From NCBI GenBank assembly GCA_045642085.1, contig JAZUIF010000131.1, positions 1 through 64,000 of the forward strand: a stretch of 64,000 bases of DNA, in the 5' to 3' direction. Source of the DNA: UBA1723 sp045642085 (lineage in GTDB: Bacteria; Bacteroidota; Bacteroidia; Bacteroidales; Paludibacteraceae). The notes under the pieces are model-generated. The model was not told the DNA's origin. It worked only from the letters and a program-made list of their open reading frames with translations, and ran no database searches. Shown piece after piece: positions 17,001 through 25,779 of the stretch. The position numbers were made by a program, and so were the translations under genes. Each line of letters starts with the position of its first letter. Within the stretch, counting starts at the first letter, position 1.

Positions 17001-17849
17001 ATGAGCGAGATTCAGAAGAAAGTTTACGACATACTTATCCCAGCAAACGAAAACCTTGAGGTTTTGACCAAGACATTCGTGATAGACGGGCATAAGGTTG
17101 TGGCTCAACACAACCCCGCAAGAGCAGTGTCGTCGGGAGCAAAATTAGACAAAGCTACAATCGCAAAACGCAAATGTTTTCTTTGTGCAGAAAACCGTCC
17201 TGTGGATCAGCCAAGTGTAGGATACAACGAAAATTTCGAGATACTGAAGAATCCATTTCCGATTTTGAAGAAGCATCTCACAATTCCACTTTTGCGTCAC
17301 GAGCGTCAGGAGATTCTTCCACATTTCGCCACAATGCTTGATTTGAGCAAAGACCTACCAGACTTTGCCCTACTCTACAACGGGCCAAAGTGTGGAGCAT
17401 CAGCACCCGACCACATGCATTTCCAAGCAGTACAAAGTGGTTTGATGCCACTTGATGAGAAACCATTATCTGAGTTTGAGATTGTAGAGACGCGAGATCT
17501 TCGCGTCTTTGAAATCAACAAATTCCTAAGAAAATGTGTAGTGTTTGAAGGATCTGATAAAGATGCTATCTGCAAACAATACAGAGATTTGTATAACAGT
17601 TTGGAGATTAAAGAAGACGAATGGGAACCACGCATGAATGTGGTGGCTCACTACATCACATCGACAAACAGTTGGACAGTATGGGTATTCCCTAGAGACA
17701 AACATCGTCCGTCGTATTACGAGCAAGGAAGAATGATCAGTCCAGGCGTGATCGACATGGCAGGAATCTTGGTTTTTCCAAAGCCAGATGATTTTGAAGA
17801 CGTAGATGAGGCAATGATCCGTCAAATCTATAAAGAAGTTTCAATTTAA
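17001..17849 (+). CDS. DUF4922 HIT/GalT-like nucleotide-processing enzyme
   Basis: A 282-residue protein of the DUF4922 family. It carries the conserved NPFPILKKHLTIPLLRH and the signature YNGPKCGASAPDHMHFQAV, whose HMHFQ is the HxHxQ histidine-triad active site shared by GalT, Ap4A phosphorylase and GDP-L-galactose phosphorylase. A C-x2-C pair (KRKCFLCAENR, about 55-58) may bind metal. The likely reaction is phosphorolysis or nucleotidyl transfer on a nucleotide sugar or dinucleotide, through a covalent nucleotidyl-His. Its place in an operon with a glycosyltransferase fits a nucleotide-sugar substrate, but that is inference. Confidence 0.82.
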   Translation: MSEIQKKVYDILIPANENLEVLTKTFVIDGHKVVAQHNPARAVSSGAKLDKATIAKRKCFLCAENRPVDQPSVGYNENFEILKNPFPILKKHLTIPLLRHERQEILPHFATMLDLSKDLPDFALLYNGPKCGASAPDHMHFQAVQSGLMPLDEKPLSEFEIVETRDLRVFEINKFLRKCVVFEGSDKDAICKQYRDLYNSLEIKEDEWEPRMNVVAHYITSTNSWTVWVFPRDKHRPSYYEQGRMISPGVIDMAGILVFPKPDDFEDVDEAMIRQIYKEVSI

Positions 17850-17861
17850 CAAAACACAAAT

Positions 17862-18962
17862 ATGATTAAACCAATTCACTTTTTAGCAATCACAATGATT
17901 ACATCCATGGCTATTCTATCAACTGGATGCGGAAAGACAAACAACATATCAAACTCAAGTAAAATGTTTAACGCTGGAGATGAAAGAATCGAAATCAGCG
18001 GACGTGTGGTCAATCTAGATGGGAAAGCGAAGTGGTCTTATCCAGGCGTATCAATTTCGACTAAATTCACTGGCTCATACATCAATATGCTTACAAAACC
18101 AAGCTGTGGATTCTTCTGGGCAGAAATTGATGGAAAGAGAAAGAAAATTGAAATTCCAGAAAATGGCAAAATAGTGTTGGCTGACAGTTTGGACAAAAAA
18201 GCAGAACACAGCATCAAGGTGGTGTACTGTGACGAAGGCCACGAGTTGCAGCCTGAATTCTATGGTTTTGAAACAGACGGAGATTTGAAGGCAAGTGACA
18301 AGTCGACAGCCACACCTAAATTTTACTTCATTGGTAATTCCATCACATGCGGATATGGTGTGGACGGAGACAGAAGCCAGACATTCAACTATGCGACTGA
18401 AGACTTCACAAAAACCTTCGCATATCAGATTTCTGAAAAATACAACGCAGAATATATAGTGTTTGCCAAATCAGGCTATGGCATGTATCGTAATTATGGA
18501 GACTCACGCGACGGTAGTGCTGTCAACATGAGCACACTTTACGACTATACCCTATTCACTGACACCACTTACAAATGGGATCATAGCAGTGTAAATGCCG
18601 ATGTTGTATTCCTTAACCTAGGCACAAACGACACAAGTGAAGGCAACTACGACTTGCAGAAATTCAGAACCGCAGCACAAAAGTTTGTGGCAAGAGTAAG
18701 AGAAACCAACCCAAAGAGCAAATTGATCCTAGTTACCGGACCAATGATGCACGACAAAGCGTTGGCTGACGCGATGATGACGCTTGACGAAATAGCATTC
18801 CAAATGGTAAAAGATGGAGATGATAAAGTATATCGTTTCAACTTCACACCAGACGACGGCAAATTCGGTTGGGGTACAGACTGGCATCCAAGTGCAGCAA
18901 AGCATAACGACATGACAAGAGAACTGATCGAGTTTATGGAGAAACACGAGATAGTGAAATAA
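17862..18962 (+). CDS. SGNH/GDSL esterase lipoprotein, CE2-like
   Basis: A 366-residue lipoprotein: signal peptide with lipobox LSTGC (Cys about 23), an N-terminal beta-sandwich (about 35-150) of the kind seen in carbohydrate esterase family 2, and a C-terminal SGNH hydrolase (about 150-366). Catalytic motifs are visible: GNSIT (Ser block), GTND, and the Asp-His pair in DWHPSA near the end. Such enzymes remove acetyl groups from glycans such as xylan or other polysaccharides at the cell surface. It is the last gene of the operon, followed directly by a terminator. Confidence 0.88.
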   Translation: MIKPIHFLAITMITSMAILSTGCGKTNNISNSSKMFNAGDERIEISGRVVNLDGKAKWSYPGVSISTKFTGSYINMLTKPSCGFFWAEIDGKRKKIEIPENGKIVLADSLDKKAEHSIKVVYCDEGHELQPEFYGFETDGDLKASDKSTATPKFYFIGNSITCGYGVDGDRSQTFNYATEDFTKTFAYQISEKYNAEYIVFAKSGYGMYRNYGDSRDGSAVNMSTLYDYTLFTDTTYKWDHSSVNADVVFLNLGTNDTSEGNYDLQKFRTAAQKFVARVRETNPKSKLILVTGPMMHDKALADAMMTLDEIAFQMVKDGDDKVYRFNFTPDDGKFGWGTDWHPSAAKHNDMTRELIEFMEKHEIVK

Positions 18963-18980
18963 ACACTGCATATAGACAAA

Positions 18981-19005
18981 GAGACGCGAACAAATCGCGT
19001 CTCTT
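18981..19005. terminator. Terminator of the 10875-18962 operon
   Basis: Perfect 10-base stem AGAGACGCGA / TCGCGTCTCT around ACAAA, then TCTCTTTATTT. It may also serve the convergent minus-strand gene ending at 19010. Confidence 0.9.
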
Positions 19006-19009
19006 CTCT

Positions 19010-19351
19010 TTATTTATTCTTTTTCAACGTCAGAAATCTCCACCAAGCCCAACGCTTTCGTTTTTTCAAATAATAGAGATCATATTGATAGCAATAGGCT
19101 TCTCTTTCGAATGATATACGACGATAAGCGACATGGGAATTACGATACTTTACCAGCCAGACAAGCCATTCTATCACATACCATAGATAAAACGGAATAA
19201 AAAGCATCTCCTTCATCTGAGCAGAGTGAATCGACTCATGGTTGATAAGCACAGTGTTGACTGTCGCCTCCCTACGCACAAAAAGCAGCGTAAAAAGGTT
19301 GATGGCGGCAAAACCCTTCGTCGGCAGAATACTGTTTTTTATTATCAACAT
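19010..19351 (-). CDS. Small HExxH membrane protein, putative metalloprotease
   Basis: A 113-residue protein with a hydrophobic start (about 10-26), a zinc-metalloprotease-like HESIH (about 38-42, in LINHESIHSAQM), a membrane segment (about 49-66, FIPFYLWYVIEWLVWLV) and a downstream FEREAY whose Glu could be the third zinc ligand of a gluzincin-type site. The basic C-terminus (KKRKRWAWWRF) probably stays in the cytoplasm. It is far smaller than ordinary membrane proteases, so activity is uncertain. It follows the radical SAM gene after 6 bases and is co-transcribed with it. Confidence 0.7.
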   Translation of the reverse strand: MLIIKNSILPTKGFAAINLFTLLFVRREATVNTVLINHESIHSAQMKEMLFIPFYLWYVIEWLVWLVKYRNSHVAYRRISFEREAYCYQYDLYYLKKRKRWAWWRFLTLKKNK

Positions 19352-19357
19352 ACGCGT

Positions 19358-20185
19358 CTACAATATAAATCCACAATCCTTACATATAGGATTCACTATT
19401 TCATTTCTGGCAAAAGCCTGTTTCATTTCAATCGCATCTTTGCAATTTATGATCTCTTCTAAAGGAGTCGTAAAGATGTTTCCTAATGTCATATCTCCAT
19501 TTGCATCCAGACAACATGGCACCACACTTCCGTTGCAAAGGATGGCAATATGGTCACGCAAAGCATAACATTTCTTATGTTGCAGATCCAACTTCTTCTG
19601 TCCTGGCCACGAAAATCTAGCCGCATTCTGCAAGAAAATATGATCCTGGATTTTCACATTACGAGAAATCGTATCCTCTATCTGAGTAGAAAAAAATGAA
19701 TTTATAGCTTCTTTACAGTAATCGTTGAAGTCGGAAGCACCATCGGCACCATTATTCCAAAGACGAAAACTGAAATATGTATTCTCTGAATATCTCTTGG
19801 CAAAAGCAAAGACGCTATCCATCTTATCCTTCCATTGCTCCGATGGAATATTCTCCGCATACGCATGAACAGATACATTGCACTGACGGACAAGTTTATC
19901 AGCAAACACCTGCTCAACCTTCTCCAGCATCGATCCATTAGTTGTGAGATTCACATGGAATCCACCGTCGACAGCCATCTTCACCAATTCACAAAAATTT
20001 GGATGTAAAGTAGGCTCACCAAGCACATGAAGGTAAATATATTCAGTATAGGGGCGGATATAAAAAAGTATCGCCGAAAATTCTTCCGGCGACATAAACT
20101 TTTTCTTTCTCTGAGATGACTGACAAAAACTGCATTTGAAATTACAGACGTTAGTCAGCTCTATGTAGATTTTTTTGAATCTCAA
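19358..20185 (-). CDS. Radical SAM/SPASM domain protein
   Basis: A 275-residue radical SAM enzyme. The 4Fe-4S cluster that cleaves S-adenosylmethionine is bound by C14-x3-C18-x2-C21 (CNFKCSFC), followed by the GEPTLHP glycine motif. A C-terminal SPASM-type region with Cys in KCYAL, VVPCCLD and ICKDCGF can bind one auxiliary cluster. Many such proteins modify ribosomally made peptides or carbohydrates, but no precursor peptide is visible beside it. The neighbouring genes are a small HExxH protein (6 bases downstream) and an outer-membrane barrel (10 bases upstream). Confidence 0.85.
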   Translation of the reverse strand: MRFKKIYIELTNVCNFKCSFCQSSQRKKKFMSPEEFSAILFYIRPYTEYIYLHVLGEPTLHPNFCELVKMAVDGGFHVNLTTNGSMLEKVEQVFADKLVRQCNVSVHAYAENIPSEQWKDKMDSVFAFAKRYSENTYFSFRLWNNGADGASDFNDYCKEAINSFFSTQIEDTISRNVKIQDHIFLQNAARFSWPGQKKLDLQHKKCYALRDHIAILCNGSVVPCCLDANGDMTLGNIFTTPLEEIINCKDAIEMKQAFARNEIVNPICKDCGFIL

Positions 20186-20195
20186 CTCTTATCTA

Positions 20196-20954
20196 TTATG
20201 GATTGTACTCCAAGATACCAGTGTTGTAACGAGAGCGTAGAGCTCTGATATATTGGAACTTATAGCCAAACGAAGCCGAAATAACCATATTCTGGCAAGA
20301 AGTGAAACCTCTTGAAATTCCAACCTGCCAATACATACCATTAATTGGCTCCTTCATCATCTCATACAAAATCTTGAAAGATAGACCATAGTCGAACTCA
20401 TCTGGAATCCAATCCTTAGATTGCTCGATATCAGCCTCCCAATTCTTCTTAAATACAGACTCCTGACCATAAGTAACCTCGTCCAAAGTTTTTCCTCCAA
20501 GGTAATCGCAAACGTACATACCAAGGCTAGGAACAAGTCGACCTGGACCTACATTATAAATAGAGTACATAACATCAATTGGCAGTTTCAAACCAAATGC
20601 GCCAACCTTAACATCATGACCAACACCAGAAACCACAGCATCAAAACCATCGATACTCAAGCCTCCCAATGCGGATGACATATTCATAGTGAACGGAAGA
20701 GAATCCAATTTAGTACCCTCTGAACAAATCAACAAACCTGGCTGAATGCTCCATTTTGAGTTTAGCTGAATTTCAGCCACAGCTCCAATACTGAAACCGT
20801 GCTTGAATTTTGTTCCGTAAGCGTCGTTGAAATCTCCATTCCACTTGGACATATTGTATCCCGCCTGCAAACCCATTCGCACTTTAACATCAGGCTCCGC
20901 AAATATATTAAATGCTGAAATCAGCATTACAATCGAAATTAAAATCCTTTTCAT
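20196..20954 (-). CDS. Outer-membrane beta-barrel protein (PorT-like)
   Basis: A 252-residue protein with a signal peptide (about 1-19, ending NIFAE) and alternating hydrophobic strands such as RMGLQAGYNMSKW, FSIGAVAEIQLNSKWSIQPGLL and the final VISASFGYKFQYI, typical of OMP_b-brl-type barrels of Bacteroidota. The start at 20954 is supported by the signal peptide and a clear promoter just upstream; the open frame continuing to 21326 is not coding. Its role in the outer membrane is unknown. The radical SAM gene follows after 10 bases. Confidence 0.82.
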   Translation of the reverse strand: MKRILISIVMLISAFNIFAEPDVKVRMGLQAGYNMSKWNGDFNDAYGTKFKHGFSIGAVAEIQLNSKWSIQPGLLICSEGTKLDSLPFTMNMSSALGGLSIDGFDAVVSGVGHDVKVGAFGLKLPIDVMYSIYNVGPGRLVPSLGMYVCDYLGGKTLDEVTYGQESVFKKNWEADIEQSKDWIPDEFDYGLSFKILYEMMKEPINGMYWQVGISRGFTSCQNMVISASFGYKFQYIRALRSRYNTGILEYNP

Positions 20955-20980
20955 CCTTAACAAATTGATACTTATTTGTG

Positions 20981-21010
20981 CAAATGTATTTATATTTTCC
21001 TTTTCTGCAA
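20981..21010 (-). promoter_or_regulatory. Promoter of the 20196-20954 barrel gene
   Basis: On the minus strand: TTG (21010-21008), 19-base spacer, then TACATTTG (20988-20981) followed by C. This is a full match to the Bacteroidales promoter, 26 bases before the start codon. Confidence 0.8.
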
Positions 21011-21051
21011 AATTTCTTTCAATTAATGTTATGAACAATTTAAAATAAAAA

Positions 21052-21074
21052 AGGACGGTCAGACCGACCGCCCT
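21052..21074 (-). terminator. Terminator of the 21097-21696 gene
   Basis: AGGGCGGTC pairs with GACCGTCCT on the minus strand with one G-T wobble, followed by TTTTTTATTTT. Confidence 0.85.
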
Positions 21075-21096
21075 ATATGAATTAGATAAACTCAGA

Positions 21097-21696
21097 TTAG
21101 AATCTGAACTGGAACTTAGCTGAGATGTTAGGAGTAGCGTGACTATGGATCCAGTCACCCTCAAACTCAATACCTGCTCCGATAGCATCGTTGAAGTACC
21201 AAGTACCACCAGAATACATACCAAACACACCATTAACGTGATCCCAAGCATCCTTCTCTGCCTCTGTCCAATCACCTGTAGGGATAGAAAGAGCAACACC
21301 ACCATTGAAACCAGCGTAAGTGTCAAGTCTCTTCAAGAACTGGAAATGAAAAGCAGAACGAAGAACGATCAAATGCTCCATAAGTCCAAGATCTCTTAGA
21401 CCGTGAGTTTCATGCCACATATCGTGATCATAACCACAGATACCATACTGGAATCCTAAATCGATACCACCATTGTTACCAAAATTCTTTGTATTAATGA
21501 AACCACTAGCAAGACCAGCAGCACCATCAATAGTAATCATAGGCATAACTGCGTTATCGCCTTCCCAACCTGGCACACCAATACCAACGCCTAACTTGAA
21601 TCCATCAACCATTGTCATACCAGTAGCACGCTGGTTACCAGCGTTAGCAGACAAAAATGACATAGCAGCAAGTGCAAAAGCAAAAACTTTTTTCAT
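21097..21696 (-). CDS. Outer-membrane beta-barrel protein
   Basis: A 199-residue protein with a signal peptide (about 1-19, SANAGNQ) and a small predicted barrel. Strands are seen as FKLGVGIGVPG, IDLGFQYGICGY, LDTYAGFNGGVAL and the C-terminal ISAKFQFRF, ending in Phe as outer-membrane proteins usually do. Family and substrate are not recognised. It is transcribed alone, with a -7 box at 21725-21732 and its own terminator. Confidence 0.8.
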   Translation of the reverse strand: MKKVFAFALAAMSFLSANAGNQRATGMTMVDGFKLGVGIGVPGWEGDNAVMPMITIDGAAGLASGFINTKNFGNNGGIDLGFQYGICGYDHDMWHETHGLRDLGLMEHLIVLRSAFHFQFLKRLDTYAGFNGGVALSIPTGDWTEAEKDAWDHVNGVFGMYSGGTWYFNDAIGAGIEFEGDWIHSHATPNISAKFQFRF

Positions 21697-21724
21697 TTCC
21701 TTTTCCTTTAATGATTAATTTCTG

Positions 21725-21732
21725 CAAATGTA
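21725..21732 (-). promoter_or_regulatory. -7 box for the 21097-21696 barrel gene
   Basis: The minus strand reads TACATTTG followed by C, 28 bases before the start codon; the same box sequence is used by the other barrel gene. No ideal TTG at -33. The rest of the 382-base gap to tig is AT-rich and shows nothing else apart from the tig promoter. Confidence 0.6.
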
Positions 21733-22001
21733 CAACATTTTTAATTTAACCATTGGAAATTTGTGTTAAAAAACATTTACGTGAACGTTTTTTCTAATTT
21801 TCCAAACATTCTCGCTACAAAATAAGACACAATTAAAAGGCGGATCAATCTAAAAATTCAGTAGAGCAAAACGACAAGAGAAAAAACATTACGTTTAGCA
21901 AATATTAAAAGAATCCGCAATGAACTTTTAGTTTTTGACAAAAAGAAAAGCATTTTAAGTTAGTTTTTCACAAAAATAGTCTTTCTTATTTCATATTTTT
22001 A

Positions 22002-22009
22002 TATATTTG
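22002..22009 (+). promoter_or_regulatory. -7 box for tig
   Basis: TATATTTG followed by C, 69 bases before the trigger factor start codon; no clear TTG at -33. Confidence 0.6.
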
Positions 22010-22078
22010 CATTCGCTTTTTGCACGAGCATATAAAAATGGAAGCAAAAGCAGTTAACAGAAAGTAATAATATTTAAT

Positions 22079-23446
22079 ATGAATATCGAAAAGAAAGTAA
22101 TTGATGAAGTGAGCTTGCAGCTAACACTTAGCATCAATGAGGAAGATTACAAGGGAAGAGTTGACAATGCTCTTCGTTCATACCGTCAGAAGGCTAGCAT
22201 CCCAGGTTTCCGTCCTGGTAAAGCTCCAGCATCGTTGATCGACAAGATGTACCGCAAGAGTGCAATGGCAGAAGAGGTTAACAAGTTGGTTCCTGAAATG
22301 CTATCAAACTACATCAACGAGAACAAGCTTCGCGTACTAGGCGAGCCAATCTTGGCTGAGGGTCAGGAGTTGCTAGACTTTGAGAAGGATGTAAACTACA
22401 CTCTTACTTTCGACGTTGCATTGATCCCAGAGTACAAGGTTGCTCTAGACAAGAACATTAAGGTAGCTCAGTACGACATCGCTGTTGATGACAAGATGAT
22501 CGACGAGACAATCAAGTCTTACGCTTCACGTTACGGTTCATACTCAGAAGGAGATGTTGTTACAGAGAACGATATCGTTAAGGCAACAGTTGTTGAGCTT
22601 GAGAACGGCAAGGAGAAGGAAGGTGGCGTCAAGGTAGAAGAGGCTATCCTTTCACCAAAATATTTGAAGGATGAGGATCAGAAGAAGTTGTTCATCGGTG
22701 CAAAGAAGGGTGCTAAGCTAAACATCTCTTTGAAGGCATCTATGGCTGGCAACGAGGCTGAGATCGCATCATTCTTGAAGATCAAGAAGGAAGATGTTGC
22801 TAATGTTAACGACGAGCTTTCTCTTGAGATCACTTCTATCTCACACTACACAGAGGCTGAGGTTAATCAGGAGTTGTTCGACAAGGCTCTTGGTGAGGGT
22901 GCTGTTAAGAATGAGGCTGAGTTCAGAGCTAAGATCAAAGAGGAACTTCAGGGTTCACTAACTGCTGATAGCGACTACAAGCTTAGCCTAGACGTAAGAG
23001 AGGCTATTCTTGATAAGATTAAGGATCAGAAGTTCCCAGATGCTATCTTCAAGAGATTCTTGAAGCTTAACAACAAGGAGCAGGCAGATAAGTTGTCTGA
23101 CGAAGAGTTCGACAAGTCATATGCTAACGAGATCGACGAGATGAAGTGGATGCTTTACAAGGATGCTGTCCTTGTTGAGAACAAGGCAAAGATCGAGCAG
23201 GCTGACGTTATCGCATTCTGCAAGAAGGTTGCTAAGGCTCAGTTCGCTCAGTACGGTATGGTTGCAGTTCCTGATGATGTATTGGAGAACTACGCTCGCG
23301 AGATGATGAAGAATCAGCAGCAGAGCCAGCAGATCGTTGAGAACATCAAGAACGAGAAGTTCATCGAGATCGCTAAGTCTAAGATCACATTGGAGAACAA
23401 AGCAATCTCTTTGGATGATTTCAGCGCAATGTTCCAGAACAAGTAA
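22079..23446 (+). CDS. tig: Trigger factor
   Basis: The ribosome-associated chaperone that meets nascent chains at the exit tunnel. The 455-residue protein has the ribosome-binding N-terminal domain with the signature GFRPGKAP (about 41-48), a central peptidyl-prolyl-isomerase-type domain (about 150-250) and a long helical C-terminal substrate-binding region rich in Lys and Glu. Length is usual for the family. Codon use is notably biased (AAG, GAG, GCT), as expected of a highly expressed gene. It has its own terminator and is followed by clpP-clpX, the classic order. Confidence 0.95.
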   Translation: MNIEKKVIDEVSLQLTLSINEEDYKGRVDNALRSYRQKASIPGFRPGKAPASLIDKMYRKSAMAEEVNKLVPEMLSNYINENKLRVLGEPILAEGQELLDFEKDVNYTLTFDVALIPEYKVALDKNIKVAQYDIAVDDKMIDETIKSYASRYGSYSEGDVVTENDIVKATVVELENGKEKEGGVKVEEAILSPKYLKDEDQKKLFIGAKKGAKLNISLKASMAGNEAEIASFLKIKKEDVANVNDELSLEITSISHYTEAEVNQELFDKALGEGAVKNEAEFRAKIKEELQGSLTADSDYKLSLDVREAILDKIKDQKFPDAIFKRFLKLNNKEQADKLSDEEFDKSYANEIDEMKWMLYKDAVLVENKAKIEQADVIAFCKKVAKAQFAQYGMVAVPDDVLENYAREMMKNQQQSQQIVENIKNEKFIEIAKSKITLENKAISLDDFSAMFQNK

Positions 23447-23469
23447 TCTACTAATCAGATTATCATACA

Positions 23470-23495
23470 AGAGACGTCGTAACAACGGCGTCTCT
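23470..23495 (+). terminator. Terminator of tig
   Basis: AGAGACGTCG pairs with CGGCGTCTCT (one wobble) around TAACAA, followed by TTTTTATTTT. Confidence 0.9.
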
Positions 23496-23742
23496 TTTTA
23501 TTTTACAAATCGTGGTAACAGCATAAGATTTCAGGCAATAACATTAGTAGTGACATGCAAAATAAATTATTGTCAAAAAACAGATAAGACATACAACGGC
23601 AAATACATGTCGTCGAACATAAATAAGCATATATTTTCTTTGACTAAATCCATTAAAAATGGAATAAAAGGCCGTATTTATTGACAAAAACAGTGTTTTT
23701 TGAAAAAAGTTTAGTATCGAACAAAAAAAATGCTCGTTTTTA

Positions 23743-23774
23743 TTGGATATTGATATTTTATTTCTTTAAGTTTG
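23743..23774 (+). promoter_or_regulatory. Promoter of clpP-clpX
   Basis: TTG (23743-23745), 21-base spacer, then TAAGTTTG (23767-23774) followed by C; the ClpP start codon is 24 bases downstream. No heat-shock-type inverted repeat is seen. The 23447-23798 gap otherwise holds only the tig terminator and AT-rich DNA. Confidence 0.7.
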
Positions 23775-23798
23775 CATATAAGGAAAAAAGAAAGAAAA

Positions 23799-24470
23799 AT
23801 GAAGAACGATTTCAGAAAATTCGCAGTTGGACATTTAGGAATGAACGGTCTTGCATTGGACCAGTACACATCCCAGATTTCAAATAGCTATATATCTCCA
23901 AGCATTTTGGAGGAGCGTCAGCTCAACGTCACTCAGATGGATGTTTTCTCACGTCTAATGATGGACAGAATCATCTTCTTGGGCGACCAGATCGACTCAT
24001 ATACAGCAAATGTGGTTCAGGCCCAGCTACTATATCTTGAGTCGGCAAACCCAGGCAAGGACATCTCGATATATTTGAATTCACCTGGTGGTTCGGTATA
24101 TGATGGTTTAGGAATCTACGACACAATGCAGTTCATTTCATCGGACGTGTCAACAATATGCACAGGTCTTGCAGCATCAATGGCATCAGTATTGCTAGTG
24201 TCTGGAGCTAAAGGTAAGAGATATGCGTTGAAGCATTCACGCGTAATGATTCACCAGCCTATGGGAGGAGCCCAGGGACAGGCATCTGATATCGAAATCA
24301 CAGCTCGCGAAATCTTGAAATTGAAACAAGAGCTATACACAATCATCGCAGACCACTCAGGTCAGTCATTCGACAAAGTGTGGGCTGATTCCGACCGTGA
24401 CTGCTGGATGACAGCAGAAGAGGCCAAGGAGTATGGCATGATAGACGAGGTTTTGGTGAAGATGAAATAA
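23799..24470 (+). CDS. clpP: ATP-dependent Clp protease proteolytic subunit
   Basis: ClpP forms the tetradecameric serine protease chamber that degrades proteins fed by ClpX. The 223-residue protein shows the catalytic triad: Ser in GLAASMAS, His in VMIHQPMGG and Asp in ADSDRDCWM, plus the oxyanion GGSVYDG segment. I place the start at the ATG at 23799, which gives the usual short N-terminus; an in-frame codon at 23772 lies inside the promoter. clpX follows after 3 bases, so both are made from one message. Confidence 0.95.
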   Translation: MKNDFRKFAVGHLGMNGLALDQYTSQISNSYISPSILEERQLNVTQMDVFSRLMMDRIIFLGDQIDSYTANVVQAQLLYLESANPGKDISIYLNSPGGSVYDGLGIYDTMQFISSDVSTICTGLAASMASVLLVSGAKGKRYALKHSRVMIHQPMGGAQGQASDIEITAREILKLKQELYTIIADHSGQSFDKVWADSDRDCWMTAEEAKEYGMIDEVLVKMK

Positions 24471-24473
24471 AAT

Positions 24474-25706
24474 ATGGCAGGACATAACACTGATAGATGT
24501 AGTTTCTGTGGCCGCACATCCAAAGAGTGCAATGTGCTACTTGAAGGATTGAGCGGAAAGATTTGCGACGTTTGCGTGCAGCAGGCATATACAATGTTGC
24601 CAAATCTGACACAAGAAAAGAATGGGAAAAACAAATCCGGATTCGACGCCAAGCTTCCTACACCAAAGGAGATCGTCGAATATATGGATCAATATGTTAT
24701 CGGTCAGGAAACAGCAAAGAAAGTATTGTCGGTGGCTGTTTACAACCACTACAAGCGCTTAAAACAAGATATTGAAGACGACGGTGTTGAGATTGAAAAA
24801 TCAAACATCATCATGGTCGGACCGACAGGTACAGGTAAGACATTACTTGCCCGCACCATCGCAAAGCTACTAAACGTACCGTTCACCATCGTCGACGCCA
24901 CTGTATTCACAGAGGCTGGTTATGTAGGTGAGGACATCGAAAGTATCTTGACTCGTCTGCTTCAGGTGTCAGACTACGATGTAGAGTCGGCACAGCGAGG
25001 CATCGTCTTCATCGATGAAATAGATAAGATAGCAAGAAAGGGAGACAATCCGTCAATCACACGAGATGTGAGCGGAGAAGGTGTTCAGCAGGGATTGCTT
25101 AAATTGTTGGAAGGTTCGATTGTAAACGTGCCACCACAGGGAGGTAGAAAGCATCCCGACCAGAAGATGATTCAGGTAGACACAAAGAATATTCTATTTA
25201 TATGTGGAGGAGCGTTCGACGGCATCGAGAGAAAGATTGCCATGAGAATGAACACAAAAGCAGTGGGATACAGTGTCGCAAGAGGAAAGAATGCTCAAAT
25301 TTCATTGGACGACATCATCCAGTATGTGTCTCCACACGATTTGAAGTCGTTCGGACTAATTCCAGAGATCATTGGTCGTCTACCATTGCTCACACATCTT
25401 GACAAACTGGATTCAGCAGCATTACGCAGAATCCTTGTCGAGCCAAAGAATTCTATCATCAAGCAATATGTCAAACTTATGGAGATGGATGGTGTGACAC
25501 TTTCATTTACAGATGAGACACTTGACTTGATTGTTGAGAAAACTGTGGAGTGCAAACTTGGAGCCAGAGGTTTGAGATCAATCGTCGAGATGATTATGAC
25601 CGACGTAATGTTTGAGACACCTTCAAAGAAAGTCAAGAGCGTAGAAATCACAAAAGATTATGCGCTTAAGAAGCTTGAGAATCTAAGTTTGACAGCAGAA
25701 TCTTAA
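24474..25706 (+). CDS. clpX: ClpX ATPase, unfoldase subunit
   Basis: ClpX recognises, unfolds and threads substrates into ClpP. The 410-residue protein has an N-terminal zinc-binding domain with Cys at 9, 12, 31 and 34 (CSFC and CDVC), an AAA+ core with Walker A GPTGTGKT (about 116-123), Walker B FIDEIDKI (about 180-187), the RDVSGEGVQ sensor region and the pore and ClpP-docking loops, ending in the C-terminal small domain (LGARGLRS). Full length, no anomaly. Transcribed with clpP. Confidence 0.96.
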   Translation: MAGHNTDRCSFCGRTSKECNVLLEGLSGKICDVCVQQAYTMLPNLTQEKNGKNKSGFDAKLPTPKEIVEYMDQYVIGQETAKKVLSVAVYNHYKRLKQDIEDDGVEIEKSNIIMVGPTGTGKTLLARTIAKLLNVPFTIVDATVFTEAGYVGEDIESILTRLLQVSDYDVESAQRGIVFIDEIDKIARKGDNPSITRDVSGEGVQQGLLKLLEGSIVNVPPQGGRKHPDQKMIQVDTKNILFICGGAFDGIERKIAMRMNTKAVGYSVARGKNAQISLDDIIQYVSPHDLKSFGLIPEIIGRLPLLTHLDKLDSAALRRILVEPKNSIIKQYVKLMEMDGVTLSFTDETLDLIVEKTVECKLGARGLRSIVEMIMTDVMFETPSKKVKSVEITKDYALKKLENLSLTAES

Positions 25707-25779
25707 ATTTCATTTAAAAATACGGAAATGAGATTAAAAGAATTTTGCGTTTGTGTAATTTAGCATTAAATTTGGAGAT

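Noticed and set aside
10875..18962. Polysaccharide utilisation locus
   Set aside because: No SusC/SusD pair or glycoside hydrolase is present; the genes fit synthesis or remodelling instead.
20955..21326. Open frame extending the outer-membrane barrel gene upstream
   Set aside because: It crosses a perfect promoter and the neighbouring terminator, and the signal peptide starts at 20954.
23772..23798. Longer clpP start
   Set aside because: It overlaps the promoter -7 box, and the ATG at 23799 gives the usual ClpP length.
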